Below, piece by piece: positions 1 through 7,347 of a stretch of 64,000 bases of DNA. The stretch spans positions 3,750,501 to 3,814,500 of the forward strand of contig NZ_CP089391.1 in NCBI RefSeq assembly GCF_027594865.1, read 5' to 3'. The notes beneath the pieces were generated by a model. The model had not been told where the DNA came from. It saw nothing but the letters and a program-made list of their open reading frames with translations, and did no database searches. The DNA comes from Bradyrhizobium xenonodulans. GTDB taxonomy: Bacteria > Pseudomonadota > Alphaproteobacteria > Rhizobiales > Xanthobacteraceae. How positions within the stretch are numbered: position 1 is the first letter of the stretch; every line of letters begins with the position of its first letter. Made by a program: the position numbers and the translations under genes.

Positions 1-239
1 CCGGCGCTTGTTCCCGGCGCGCCTGAACCCTGGTTGACAGTCGTGCCAGTGCAAGTGGCCGTCACGTTGTTGGCGGACGCCGGCGTGCAGTCGGCCCAGG
101 CTGGGCCTCCCCACAAAATTGCCGCTGAAATCGTCAGCGGCCCTGCGAAGCGCGAAACGGAGCCGCGTACGCGTTCCGCCTTGGGGCCGGCGCAGGCGCT
201 GCCGGCGGCTCGGATCGACCGCTGCATCGTTCTTCCCAT
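1..239 (-). CDS. autotransporter-like surface protein, N-terminus (cut by window edge)
   Basis: An uninterrupted minus-strand reading frame runs from an ATG at 239 off the left edge. A second in-frame ATG lies at 227. The predicted N-terminus has an arginine-rich n-region, a hydrophobic stretch (LTISAAILWGG) and a signal-peptidase-like site PAWA-DC. It then becomes rich in Thr, Ala, Asn and Gly (NVTATCTGTTVNQGSG), the composition typical of the passenger region of rhizobial type V autotransporters. The family call rests on about 80 residues of composition and signal peptide only, because the beta-barrel would lie outside the window. The long n-region, about 45 residues before the cleavage site, resembles the extended signal peptides of large autotransporters. 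Confidence 0.6.
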   Translation of the reverse strand, partial: MGRTMQRSIRAAGSACAGPKAERVRGSVSRFAGPLTISAAILWGGPAWADCTPASANNVTATCTGTTVNQGSGAPGTSA

Positions 240-575
240 TCTTTTCACAACTGAGCTCCGTCGCCGCGACTCTCATGAGTTTGAATCTCCGTGCCGTGGA
301 TATCGATTGGTCGCGTTCGCCGCGTCGCCCACCCGGGTGATGCTGCGCAGCTTGCGCGGCAACCGTGGCGCTCAAAGCACACTCACTGTGGAGACTTGTT
401 GGAATCCATACCGATGTGTGAAGTGAATTGGTGGCTCACGCGCGCGCCTCACCCGACAGGATGATGACGCGCGATCTCGGCCCGACGTATTGCAGGATCG
501 TGATCCCGGTCGGGCTGGTCGGAGATCTCGCTCGCAGAAGGACGCGATCGCGTCCTGGTTGTGGGAGGTGCCAAG
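240..575. other. intergenic region, no supported gene
   Basis: This lies between the divergent autotransporter-like gene and the small membrane-protein gene. Reading frames here are short, have arginine-rich translations and no ribosome binding site, and look like chance ORFs of GC-rich DNA. It presumably carries the promoter of the leftward gene, but I see no convincing -35/-10 pair. Confidence 0.4.
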
Positions 576-824
576 ATGACCAGATTTGCCATGCCCGGTT
601 CGCGTTCAGTGACGAACCGGTCTCGACCCGGACGAGATCGCGCGGTCTACCGACGATGGGCGCGCGCGATGTGCGTTATCGACTTTCTGATCTTTGCCGT
701 CTTGCTGATCGGCGTCTCGCTCTACGATCTCAGGACAAACCGGATCGCGGATCATGCCCGGGCGATTGGCTCCGATGCACCCGCAGATTTGCAGACGACG
801 GCTGCGATCCGCAACGGCGGCTGA
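576..824 (+). CDS. small single-pass membrane protein, unknown function
   Basis: This 82-residue ORF starts at an ATG preceded by a near-perfect Shine-Dalgarno GGGAGG at 563-568 with 7 nt spacing, which is the main reason to believe it. The product has a basic N-terminal half and one hydrophobic helix (residues about 33-46, FLIFAVLLIGVSLY) followed by a short polar tail. An internal ATG at 669 would give a 51-residue version beginning just before the helix. No family is recognised. It stands alone between the autotransporter-like gene and the LuxR-type regulator. Confidence 0.45.
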   Translation: MTRFAMPGSRSVTNRSRPGRDRAVYRRWARAMCVIDFLIFAVLLIGVSLYDLRTNRIADHARAIGSDAPADLQTTAAIRNGG

Positions 825-1052
825 TCTTTCCATTTGATCATGTGTCCGCGCTGCCTACGACATCGCGGCTGAATTGCAAATGACGAGCCGGGTCGAACGC
901 GATTGAGACCTGGACCGGGATATGACCGAACATTGGACGCGACCCTCACCCGAATGGGTGAGGCGTCGCGCCATGAGCCGCCGTATCTTCATATGATCTC
1001 CTAGGATGGCACGGAGCAGGCAGCCTGCCGGTGTTTCGGTGAGGGGAGTGCA

Positions 1053-2192
1053 GTGAATTTCTCCGGCGACAAGATCGAGAAAATGCTCGATCTCATCTAC
1101 GATGCCGCGGCCGAGAACGATCTGTGGCGCCATGCGCTCACGGCGATCGCCGATCTGACGCAAAGCGAGGGCGGCATCCTGTTCGGCCAGTCCGTCACCG
1201 CGGGGCGCGTCTATTTCGACTTCAACGGCCGCCTGAACGAGGAGTGCAACGACGCCTATCAGCGGCGGCACATGCAAAATCCGTGGTCGCAGTACATGGA
1301 GACCCAGGCGGTGGGGCGACTGGTGCAGTCCGATGAAGCCATTCCGCTGGCGGAGCTCCAGCGCACGGCGTTCTACGACGAGGTGCTGCAGCCGCAGGGC
1401 GTCGCGCACAACGGAATGATGGCGCTCGCGGCACGCGATGATTTCCGTGCCGCCTTCAACATGTGCCGCAGCGTGCGGCGGGGACCGTTCGATTCCGACG
1501 GACAGCGATTCCTGGAATGGTTGTCGCCGCATCTGCGGCGGTCGGTGACGCTCGGATTCAGGATTGACGGCTATCTGGCCATGCAGCACGCAGCATTCAA
1601 TGTCCTCGACCGCCTCGCCGACGGTGTCGTCGTGCTGGACCGCAAGGCGCGGGTGCTTTTCGCCAATGCTGCCGTGCGACAGATGGCGGAGGAGGGATCA
1701 TTGCGGCTGCATCAGTCGATCGCGACCCATTCGCCGGCGCATTCGCAGCGCCTCAACCAATTGATCCGAGGCGCGCTGCGAGGGGCCGCCGGCGGCACGA
1801 TGAGCCTGCCGCGCCATCTCGACGGCCGGCTCCTGACCATCCTGGTCGCCGCGATCCGGAGCAAGGATCTCGGACGATTGTCCGATGCCGGCATGAAGGA
1901 TGCGGCGGTGCTGCTGTTCGTGGTCGATCCCGCCAAGCGGCGATCGATTCCGCTCGGACAGATCATGGATGCCTACGGTCTGACCCACGCCGAGGCGCGG
2001 GTCGCGCTCGCGTCGTCGTCCGGCAACACGACGATCGAGACCGCCCAGTCGCTCGGGCTCTCGCCCAACACCATCAAGACGCATCTGCGCCGCGTCTTCG
2101 CCAAGACCGCAACCGCACGCCAGGCCGAGCTCGCCGGCCTCATCGCCGCGATCGGCAGCGTGCGGATCGGGGACATGGACCCGGAACAGTGA
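1053..2192 (+). CDS. LuxR-type helix-turn-helix transcriptional regulator
   Basis: This is a 379-residue protein starting at GTG, with a ribosome site GAGGGGA at 1041-1047. The C-terminal ~65 residues form a LuxR/FixJ-type HTH: YGLTHAEARVALA, then GNTTIETAQSLGLSPNTIKT as the scaffold and recognition helices. Residues about 195-230 (VLDRLADGVVVLDRKARVLF) look like the start of a PAS-like fold, and the first 180 residues form an uncharacterised sensor region shared with many Bradyrhizobium LuxR-type proteins. There is no receiver aspartate and no obvious acyl-homoserine-lactone pocket signature, so the input signal is unknown. It is monocistronic and is followed after about 80 nt by a small membrane-protein gene. 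Confidence 0.85.
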   Translation: MNFSGDKIEKMLDLIYDAAAENDLWRHALTAIADLTQSEGGILFGQSVTAGRVYFDFNGRLNEECNDAYQRRHMQNPWSQYMETQAVGRLVQSDEAIPLAELQRTAFYDEVLQPQGVAHNGMMALAARDDFRAAFNMCRSVRRGPFDSDGQRFLEWLSPHLRRSVTLGFRIDGYLAMQHAAFNVLDRLADGVVVLDRKARVLFANAAVRQMAEEGSLRLHQSIATHSPAHSQRLNQLIRGALRGAAGGTMSLPRHLDGRLLTILVAAIRSKDLGRLSDAGMKDAAVLLFVVDPAKRRSIPLGQIMDAYGLTHAEARVALASSSGNTTIETAQSLGLSPNTIKTHLRRVFAKTATARQAELAGLIAAIGSVRIGDMDPEQ

Positions 2193-2275
2193 TGCATCAC
2201 CCGGCAGGGTGATGACGGCAGATGTGCCGATCCGCTAAATCTCGCGTCGAAGCAGGTCTGGTCGTTGGTGCGCCG

Positions 2276-2605
2276 ATGCCGCCGGATGAAATCGCAATGA
2301 GGTCTGCCGTGCAGTGGGTGGAAGTGGCCGGATACATTGCCTCGTCGCTGGTGTTTCTGACCTTCTATATGCGCCGCATGGTCCCGTTGCGGCTGGTCGC
2401 GCTCTGCAGCAATTTCGCCTTCCTCGCCTACGCCTTCGCGCTTCATCTCGCGCCGATCGCCATCCTCCATGGCGCGCTGATTCCGGTGAACATCGTCAGG
2501 CTGATCGGGGCGTTGCGCGAGGGGGCGGCGAATTCGAACGGCGATCCACGTCCGGGCGCGGCGAATTCGCACCGCTATCTGCCGCGCCGGTCGGGGATCG
2601 CCTGA
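2276..2605 (+). CDS. small membrane protein with a Popeye-like transmembrane module
   Basis: This protein of about 109 residues has three hydrophobic segments: VEVAGYIASSLVFLTFYM, LVALCSNFAFLAYAFAL and IAILHGALIPVNIVRLI. The pattern PLRLVALCSN-x-AFLAYAF followed by LHGALIPVN-x-VRL resembles the membrane module at the N-terminus of cyclic-nucleotide-binding, Popeye-like bacterial proteins. The cNMP-binding domain itself is absent, and the C-terminus is a short polar tail. The start is uncertain: ATGs at 2222, 2276 and 2297 are all in frame and none has a good ribosome site. The stop codon overlaps the ATG of the next gene (TGATG), suggesting translational coupling. Confidence 0.6.
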   Translation: MPPDEIAMRSAVQWVEVAGYIASSLVFLTFYMRRMVPLRLVALCSNFAFLAYAFALHLAPIAILHGALIPVNIVRLIGALREGAANSNGDPRPGAANSHRYLPRRSGIA

Positions 2606-2853
2606 TGCCCGGGACATCGCGCGGGACCGGCCGCCTCACGTGCCGAGGCGTCTCCACCGCGGTTCGTCCGACGCTGGACGAACTTGCCGAGTTCGAAAGG
2701 CTCGAGGCCACCGCACCGCTCGACGAGGAGGGGTGTCCGGCATGGTCGTTCGAGGGCGAGCCGCTGACGGCGCGCGAGCGACGCTGGCTGGAGCTCTATC
2801 GCAAGCTGGAGAATTGCGGGCGGCTCGTCAAAACGCATGGGCGGCGCCGGTAA
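2605..2853 (+). CDS. small hypothetical protein, coupled to upstream membrane protein
   Basis: This is an 82-residue acidic/basic soluble protein that I do not recognise. Its ATG overlaps the stop codon of the preceding membrane-protein gene by one base. The second half (TLDELAEFERLEA, then LTARERRWLELYRKLENCG) reads as amphipathic helices typical of a real protein rather than a chance frame. A perfect 12-bp hairpin covers its stop codon, consistent with a transcript end here. It may be a cytoplasmic partner of the membrane protein, inferred only from the coupling. Confidence 0.5.
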   Translation: MPGTSRGTGRLTCRGVSTAVRPTLDELAEFERLEATAPLDEEGCPAWSFEGEPLTARERRWLELYRKLENCGRLVKTHGRRR

Positions 2854-2868
2854 TCGCCGGCGCCGCCC
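2839..2868. terminator. GC-rich hairpin at convergent gene ends
   Basis: A perfect 12-bp inverted repeat (GGGCGGCGCCGG, loop of 6, CCGGCGCCGCCC) overlaps the stop codon of the rightward gene and lies 31 nt from the end of the convergent BA14K gene. There is no U-run on the plus strand and only a short TTTT further along on the minus strand. It is therefore a plausible but non-canonical bidirectional terminator. Confidence 0.45.
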
Positions 2869-2898
2869 AGTGTCGATTCATCGATCGTTCGGTCCGCC

Positions 2899-3546
2899 TT
2901 ACGGGCAGGGATGACGCTGGCCGTCATAGCCGAGATACGTGCCCGAGGCCGGGTCATACGATCTGTATCGCTGCGCGCAGTAAGCTGACGAGTCGCCGCC
3001 GCTATCGGGGACCACCGCCACTGTCGGCTCATCATAGTAGCTGTCGCCGTAGTAGTAGGGGTCGTCGTAATAGCCGCCGCCATAATAGGCGTACGAGCCG
3101 AGGCCGCCGATCGCAGCGCCGGCTGCGAAGCCGGGCCAGAAGCCGCCGCGCCGATGGTGATGCCAGCCACTACCACCCTGCCAGTTGCCGCCGCCGCCCT
3201 GCCAGGTGCTGCCGGCGGTCGCGAAGCCGCGGCGATCGCCGCCGCTGAACGTGGTTCCCGTGCTCGGACGGATTGCTGCTGCGCCGGACGTGAAGCTGCC
3301 GCCGCCACCGCTGAACCGTGCACCGCCGCCGGCGAAGCTGCCGCCGCCCATGCGGGCGCCGCCGCCGCCGAAATGGGCGCCGCCGCCACCGCCGCCGATG
3401 TGGGCACCGCCGCCGCCACCGCCGAAATGAGCCCCGCCGCCACCGCCACCGCCGTGGCCGCCACGGCCCTGGGCGAAGCTCGGCGTCGCGAGCGGAAGAA
3501 CCAATGCCACGGCTGCCGCGGCACCTAGAACTCTCAGACTGTTCAT
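2899..3546 (-). CDS. BA14K-family secreted glycine-rich protein
   Basis: This 215-residue protein starts at the ATG that opens a clear signal peptide (MNSLRVLGAAAAVALVLPLA, cleavage after SFAQ). An upstream in-frame extension exists but would bury the signal peptide. A glycine-rich low-complexity region of GGGGGGAH(F/I)GG repeats follows (residues about 28-110). Then comes a hydrophobic WPGFAAGAAIGG segment, a tyrosine-rich stretch (YYDDPYYYGDSYYDE), and the C-terminal BA14K signature YCAQRYRSYDP and GYDGQRHPCP. BA14K proteins are abundant in Rhizobiales and were first described as immunoreactive lectin-like proteins of Brucella. The function in this organism is unknown, with an envelope location expected. 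Confidence 0.85.
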   Translation of the reverse strand: MNSLRVLGAAAAVALVLPLATPSFAQGRGGHGGGGGGGAHFGGGGGGAHIGGGGGGAHFGGGGARMGGGSFAGGGARFSGGGGSFTSGAAAIRPSTGTTFSGGDRRGFATAGSTWQGGGGNWQGGSGWHHHRRGGFWPGFAAGAAIGGLGSYAYYGGGYYDDPYYYGDSYYDEPTVAVVPDSGGDSSAYCAQRYRSYDPASGTYLGYDGQRHPCP

Positions 3547-3793
3547 GGTCAAACTCCTTTTCCCGGAAGCAAACCGCTCGAAAGGCCTGCGGTTCCTGGG
3601 TTCACGCCGGTGTGCGCGTGGGGGAGTAGACTTCCACGCGGCTGCTGTACCCGGCATGAACGGATCGCGCCCCATTTGCGGCGTTGGTCGTGCCGGGGAC
3701 GGTGCATTTGCGCGGGGCACGGCCGCCGCCGCCGAACTGGACATTTCGCCGCCCGGATGGCATCAGGGCCTCACGAAGCAGGGCCCTTGCCGC

Positions 3794-4201
3794 ATGAAAC
3801 AATTCTTCCTCAAGTTCTTCACCTGGTGGAGTGGCCAGACCTTTGGCACCCAACTGTGGACCAAGCGGTATGGTGAGCTGGTCGGCCAGGACGAGCAGGG
3901 CAACCTCTATTATCGTACCCGCGGCGGGGCGATCGATCCGACCCTCGGATTCGAGCGGCGCTGGGTCATCTATAACGGCTATGCCGAAGCGAGCCGCATC
4001 CCGCCGTCCTGGCACGGCTGGATCCATCACGTCGTCGACGCTCCGCCGACCGAGGCCAACTATCAGCCGCGCGAGTGGGAAAAGCCGCACCAGCCCAATC
4101 TCACCGGCACGGCCAACGCCTACCGTCCCTCCGGCTCGACGCTCGCTAGCGGCAAGCGCCCGAAGGCGACCGGCGACTATCAGCCCTGGACGCCTGGCTA
4201 G
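3794..4201 (+). CDS. NADH:ubiquinone oxidoreductase accessory subunit, NDUFA12 family
   Basis: This 135-residue protein has the conserved pattern of the NDUFA12/B17.2 family: the N-terminal TWWSGQTFGTQLWTKRYGELVG, shown here only as its core FGTQLWTKR and VG-x-DEQGNLYY, then RRWVIYNGYAEASRIPP-x-WHGWIHH. In alphaproteobacteria and mitochondria this is a supernumerary complex I subunit on the matrix or cytoplasmic arm. The start at 3794 is chosen because the family begins with this methionine; the longer upstream frame is unconserved arginine- and proline-rich sequence. It is monocistronic, divergent from the BA14K gene and away from the nuo operon, as usual. Confidence 0.9.
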   Translation: MKQFFLKFFTWWSGQTFGTQLWTKRYGELVGQDEQGNLYYRTRGGAIDPTLGFERRWVIYNGYAEASRIPPSWHGWIHHVVDAPPTEANYQPREWEKPHQPNLTGTANAYRPSGSTLASGKRPKATGDYQPWTPG

Positions 4202-4333
4202 GCCCCTCAGCCGACGCGAATCGTCATCGCCTGACTGGATGCATCCGCATCCGCCTCACGCCGCTGTGGACAACGGGAAGAACGGGGATTTTGCCTGCGT
4301 GCCTGTTGCCGTGTCGCCGGTGATGCGGCTCAA

Positions 4334-4533
4334 TGGTCCCATCTTACGGAGATGGGAAACCATCGCGTTCGGTTCGGGCAACAGTTCGCGACTGTCCCGA
4401 GATGCAGCGGCCGCCGACCAGGACTCGATCGGGAGATAGGCCCCCGGTCTGGAAGCTCCGAAATCGCCCGATGGAATGTGCAGCCGCCGTAAGACAGGAA
4501 AGGCCGCTCGGGAAACCGGGCGGCCTTTTTCTT
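4334..4533 (+). ncRNA. candidate structured small RNA, family not recognised
   Basis: Between the NDUFA12 gene and a convergent gene lies a stretch with no convincing ORF but consecutive helices. Hairpin 1 (4334-4362) pairs TGGT and CCCATCT with AGATGGG and ACCA around loop TACGG. Hairpin 2 (4374-4400) pairs TCGGG and ACAGT with ACTGT and CCCGA around loop TCGCG, with a CA bulge. A possible long-range helix ATCGGG/CCCGAT follows, and the unit closes with a strong terminator ending near 4533. The terminator is about 300 nt past the NDUFA12 stop, too far to be a simple 3' end. It does not show SRP, RNase P, tmRNA or obvious 6S signatures. No clear promoter is visible, so the 5' end is a guess, and a structured 3' UTR is the alternative. 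Confidence 0.5.
4501..4533 (+). terminator. strong rho-independent terminator
   Basis: The stem AGGCCGctCGG, loop GAAA, then CCGggCGGCCT is followed directly by TTTTTCTTT. It is the best intrinsic terminator on the plus strand of the window and would end the candidate RNA or a long NDUFA12 transcript. Confidence 0.85.
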
Positions 4534-4555
4534 TGACAGGCCAGCCCGCAGGTCG

Positions 4556-4606
4556 CGTGCCCCGGACGCAGCGCAGCGCTGCCCGCTACAGCGCGTCCGG
4601 GACACG
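4556..4606. repeat. short palindromic intergenic repeat
   Basis: Arms CGTGCCCCGGACGC (4556-4569) and GCGTCCGGGACACG (4593-4606) are inverted repeats matching at 13 of 14 positions, with a GC-rich centre (GCAGCGCAGCGCTG). The composition matches the dispersed CCCGGACGCAGCGCAGCG-type palindromes common between genes in Bradyrhizobium. It lies 5 nt beyond the end of the leftward DJ-1 gene and could also act as its 3' hairpin. Confidence 0.6.
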
Positions 4607-4610
4607 AAAG

Positions 4611-5297
4611 CTACATCACCCGCTCAGCCGCGCGCTTCACCGCTTCGAGACGGCGCGCCTGGTTCTGCGCGCCGCGTTCCCTCAGCAATGCCAGCACCTC
4701 GGCCGGCGCGGTGTCCGGCGAGCCTGAATTGAACGGCGGAGCCGGGTTGTATTCGAGCTGGAGCTGGATCGCCTCCGCCGTCGTCCGATTGACCATGATC
4801 GACACCAGCGTCAGGGCGAAATCGATCCCTGCGGTGACGCCGCCGCCGGTGATGCGGTTGCGGTCGACGCAGACGCGGGTCCTGGTCGGCGTTGCGCCGA
4901 ACTGGCCGAGCATCTCCATCGCGCTCCAATGGGTGGCGGCGCGATAGCCCTTGAGCAGGCCGGCGGCGCCGAGCGCGAGCGATCCCGTACAGACCGAGGT
5001 GACATATTTGGCGCCTTCGGCCTGCTTGCGCAGGAAAGCGAGCACCTCCTCGTCGTTGAGCAGGTCGTTGGTGCCGCCTCCGCCGGGCACGCAGAGCACG
5101 TCGAGCTGCGGGCAGTCGGCGAATGTCGTGGTGGGCGTCAGCGTCAGTACGGAGTCGCTCGGCACCGGCTCGATCCGTTTCCAGATCAAATGCAGCTTTG
5201 CACCGGGCACGGACGAGAACACCTGCAACGGGCCGGTGAAGTCGAGCTGGGTGACGCGCGGAAACACCAGGAGTCCGATCTGGAGCGGCGACGACAT
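4611..5297 (-). CDS. DJ-1/PfpI family protein, isonitrile-hydratase-like
   Basis: This 228-residue protein begins at the ATG encoding MSSPLQIGLLVFP; the longer upstream frame overlaps the divergent promoter and is not family-like. The class I glutamine-amidotransferase fold carries the nucleophile elbow SVCTGS with Cys103, followed by LALGAAGLLKGYRAATHW, and ITGGGVTAGIDFALTLV near residue 160. Size and motifs match InhA of Pseudomonas putida, which hydrates isonitriles to N-substituted formamides using the equivalent cysteine. The substrate here is inferred from similarity; the superfamily also includes chaperones, deglycase-like and protease-like members. It is divergent from a GlxA-type regulator that has the same fold, a frequent regulator-enzyme pairing. 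Confidence 0.8.
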   Translation of the reverse strand: MSSPLQIGLLVFPRVTQLDFTGPLQVFSSVPGAKLHLIWKRIEPVPSDSVLTLTPTTTFADCPQLDVLCVPGGGGTNDLLNDEEVLAFLRKQAEGAKYVTSVCTGSLALGAAGLLKGYRAATHWSAMEMLGQFGATPTRTRVCVDRNRITGGGVTAGIDFALTLVSIMVNRTTAEAIQLQLEYNPAPPFNSGSPDTAPAEVLALLRERGAQNQARRLEAVKRAAERVM

Positions 5298-5344
5298 GGG
5301 CAGATCCTCCAACGATGAGCTTGACGGACGCAGCCTGTCATGAT

Positions 5345-5364
5345 GCCATTCCGTCCAAAATGGC
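5345..5364. promoter_or_regulatory. inverted repeat in divergent promoter of DJ-1 gene and GlxA regulator
   Basis: GCCATT (5345-5350) and AATGGC (5359-5364) form a perfect inverted repeat with an 8-bp spacer, 22 bp before the regulator ATG and 48 bp before the DJ-1 ATG. It is a plausible operator for the adjacent AraC-type regulator. No binding data are implied. Confidence 0.4.
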
Positions 5365-5385
5365 GTATTTCCCTCAGTTTCGGAC

Positions 5386-6333
5386 ATGACCATGATCGGC
5401 ATCCTGATCTTCCCGGATTTCCAGTTGCTCGATGCGGCGGGTCCCATCTCGGTGTTCGAGATCGCGGCGCGCTGCACCGGCAAGACGACGCCCGGCATCC
5501 GCGTGCTGGCGGTGAATGCGGGGCCGGTGCGCAGCTCGTCGGGCGTGGAAATGATGGCGCGCGATTTCAAGTCGGCGAATGCGATCACGACGCTGGTGAT
5601 CGCGGGCGGCGCGGGCGTGACGGACGCCGCGCGCTGCGAGGTCACGCGCGCCTTCGTGCAGCGGCTGGCGCGGCGCGGCGTGCGGGTCGCGAGCGTCTGC
5701 TCGGGCGCCTATGTGCTGGCCGAGGCGGGCCTGCTCGATGGCCGCCGCGCCACCACGCATTGGGGGCGGACGCGCGAATTCGTCGCGCGTTATCCGAAGG
5801 TCAAGTTCGAGCCGGACCGGATCTTTACCCGCGACGGCAATGTGTGGACGTCGGCCGGGATCACCGCGGGGATCGATCTCGCGCTCGCGATGGTGACCGA
5901 GGACCACGGCGAGGAGATCGCGCAAGCGACCGCGCGGCAGCTCGTGCTGTATCATCGCCGCAGCGGCGGCCAGTCGCAATTCTCTTCGCTGCTGGAATTG
6001 AAGACGCCGAACGGCCGGTTCGGCGCGCTGCTGTCCTGGGCGCGCGAGAACCTCGACGCCCGGCTGACGGTCGAGGATCTCGCCGACCGCGCCGGCATGA
6101 GCGCGCGGCATTTTGCGCGCGCCTTTGCCGCGGAGACCGGCACGACACCGTCGAAAGCCATCGAACGGCTGCGCATTGAAGTCGCACGCGAGCGCGTGCA
6201 GTCTTCGCGCGAGGCGATCGAGCTCGTCGCAGAAGCTACGGGATTTCGTGACCCTGAAAGAATGCGCCGCGCCTTCATCCGCGCCTTCGGCCAGCCGCCG
6301 CAGGCGCTGCGGCGTGCGGCGCGCGCGGGCTAA
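5386..6333 (+). CDS. GlxA-family AraC-type transcriptional regulator
   Basis: This 315-residue two-domain protein has an N-terminal DJ-1/PfpI-like sensor domain (residues about 3-165, with FPDFQLLDAAGPISVFE, SVCSGAYVLAEAGLL and TSAGITAGIDLALAMV). The C-terminal AraC HTH pair (about 215-305) includes LTVEDLADRAGMSARHFARA and AIELVAEATGFRDPERMRRAF. The sensor keeps a cysteine in SVCSGA. Such regulators usually activate a neighbouring gene in response to a small metabolite; here the divergent DJ-1/isonitrile-hydratase-like gene is the obvious target. ATGs at 5386 and 5392 are both possible starts. Its 3' end overlaps the stop of the convergent transporter gene by 4 nt. Confidence 0.88.
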   Translation: MTMIGILIFPDFQLLDAAGPISVFEIAARCTGKTTPGIRVLAVNAGPVRSSSGVEMMARDFKSANAITTLVIAGGAGVTDAARCEVTRAFVQRLARRGVRVASVCSGAYVLAEAGLLDGRRATTHWGRTREFVARYPKVKFEPDRIFTRDGNVWTSAGITAGIDLALAMVTEDHGEEIAQATARQLVLYHRRSGGQSQFSSLLELKTPNGRFGALLSWARENLDARLTVEDLADRAGMSARHFARAFAAETGTTPSKAIERLRIEVARERVQSSREAIELVAEATGFRDPERMRRAFIRAFGQPPQALRRAARAG

Positions 6334-7334
6334 GGCGTGCTGCTTGCGGCCGCGCTTGGTGCATCCGTTCGCGCCGTCAATCGCCGCGCGATCGGCGTCA
6401 GCATGTATGGCGCAAGGTGGATCGGAAATTGCGTCATCGCGAAATAGAGCCAGGTGGTGGGCGGCAGCGCGCCGGCGGTTGCGGCCAGCATCAGGCCGAG
6501 ATTGCGCTGTGACACCATCAGGCCAAGCGCCAGCGCGCGCTCATAGCCGATGCGGCGGAACAGCAGCGTGGTGATTGCGAGCAGCGTGAAATAGATCGCG
6601 AATGAGAGCGCCGCGAGGCCGATGGTGAACATCGGCTGGGTCATCAGGTCGCTGGCGACGTCGCCCATCACCGCGGAGGCGAACACCAGCAGGATGATGA
6701 TGTTGAAGCCGTCGATCGGCTGCTTGTGACGCTGGATCGCGGCGGCACCGAAAATCCATCGGATGATGGTGGCGGCCAGCAGCGATGCCGCGAGGATGCC
6801 GAGCAGCTTCAGGCCGAGCGTCGACGGCGTGATGCTGAGCATGTCGCCAAGGAAGAGGCTTGCGAACAGCGACGCGGTGAACGGCACCAGCGCGGTCGAG
6901 GTCACCAGCGTGACCAGTACCAGCGTGGCATCGAGGCCCATCAGCGCAGCCAGCGCCGGCGAGGCCATCATCGGCGAGGCCATGCTCTGGAGCATCAAGG
7001 CCAGCGAGAGGCCGGGCGCGTGGCTGGTAAGGCCGGTTGCATGGACGATCAGCCCGACGATCAGCGGCACCCCGATGGTGGTCCAGGCCGTTGCGGTCGC
7101 AACCAGCGCGGGCCGGCGCAGATGGCTGTAAAGCGCAGCGAGATCGACCCGCATGAAGGAGATGCAGAGCAGAACGAGGATCGCCTCGGTGACGTAGGGC
7201 CGCAGCACTGCGCCGAGCGGCGGCATCGCGACCGCGATGAACACGACGGCCGCTACCGCACGAGTGCCCTGGCTGCCGAGCCATGTCAGGGCGCGCAGGG
7301 GGAGGGCGAAGATGGTTTGATGAGCGGGAGGCAT
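6330..7334 (-). CDS. bile acid:sodium symporter (BASS)-like membrane transporter
   Basis: This 334-residue polytopic protein has about nine to ten hydrophobic segments. The hallmarks are AILVLLCISFMRVDLAAL near residue 55, the discontinuous helix region SMASPMMASPALAALMGLD near 130, and GLMVSQRNLGLMLAATAG near 270. These match the bile acid/Na+ symporter-like superfamily, whose members move organic anions or arsenite. The substrate cannot be read from sequence. It lies 13 nt downstream of an alpha/beta hydrolase gene on the same strand, suggesting uptake or export of a compound handled by that esterase. The 3' end overlaps the convergent regulator. Confidence 0.7.
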   Translation of the reverse strand: MPPAHQTIFALPLRALTWLGSQGTRAVAAVVFIAVAMPPLGAVLRPYVTEAILVLLCISFMRVDLAALYSHLRRPALVATATAWTTIGVPLIVGLIVHATGLTSHAPGLSLALMLQSMASPMMASPALAALMGLDATLVLVTLVTSTALVPFTASLFASLFLGDMLSITPSTLGLKLLGILAASLLAATIIRWIFGAAAIQRHKQPIDGFNIIILLVFASAVMGDVASDLMTQPMFTIGLAALSFAIYFTLLAITTLLFRRIGYERALALGLMVSQRNLGLMLAATAGALPPTTWLYFAMTQFPIHLAPYMLTPIARRLTARTDAPSAAASSTP

Positions 7335-7347
7335 GAGGGACGGCGTT

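Noticed and set aside
34..426. 130-codon plus-strand ORF at the left edge
   Set aside because: It overlaps the minus-strand autotransporter-like N-terminus, which has a convincing signal peptide. The plus-strand product looks like no protein family.
4334..4533. SRP RNA, 6S RNA or RNase P RNA
   Set aside because: The SRP GGAA-tetraloop motif, the 6S large central bulge with pairing ends, and the RNase P core motifs are not present; left as an unclassified candidate.
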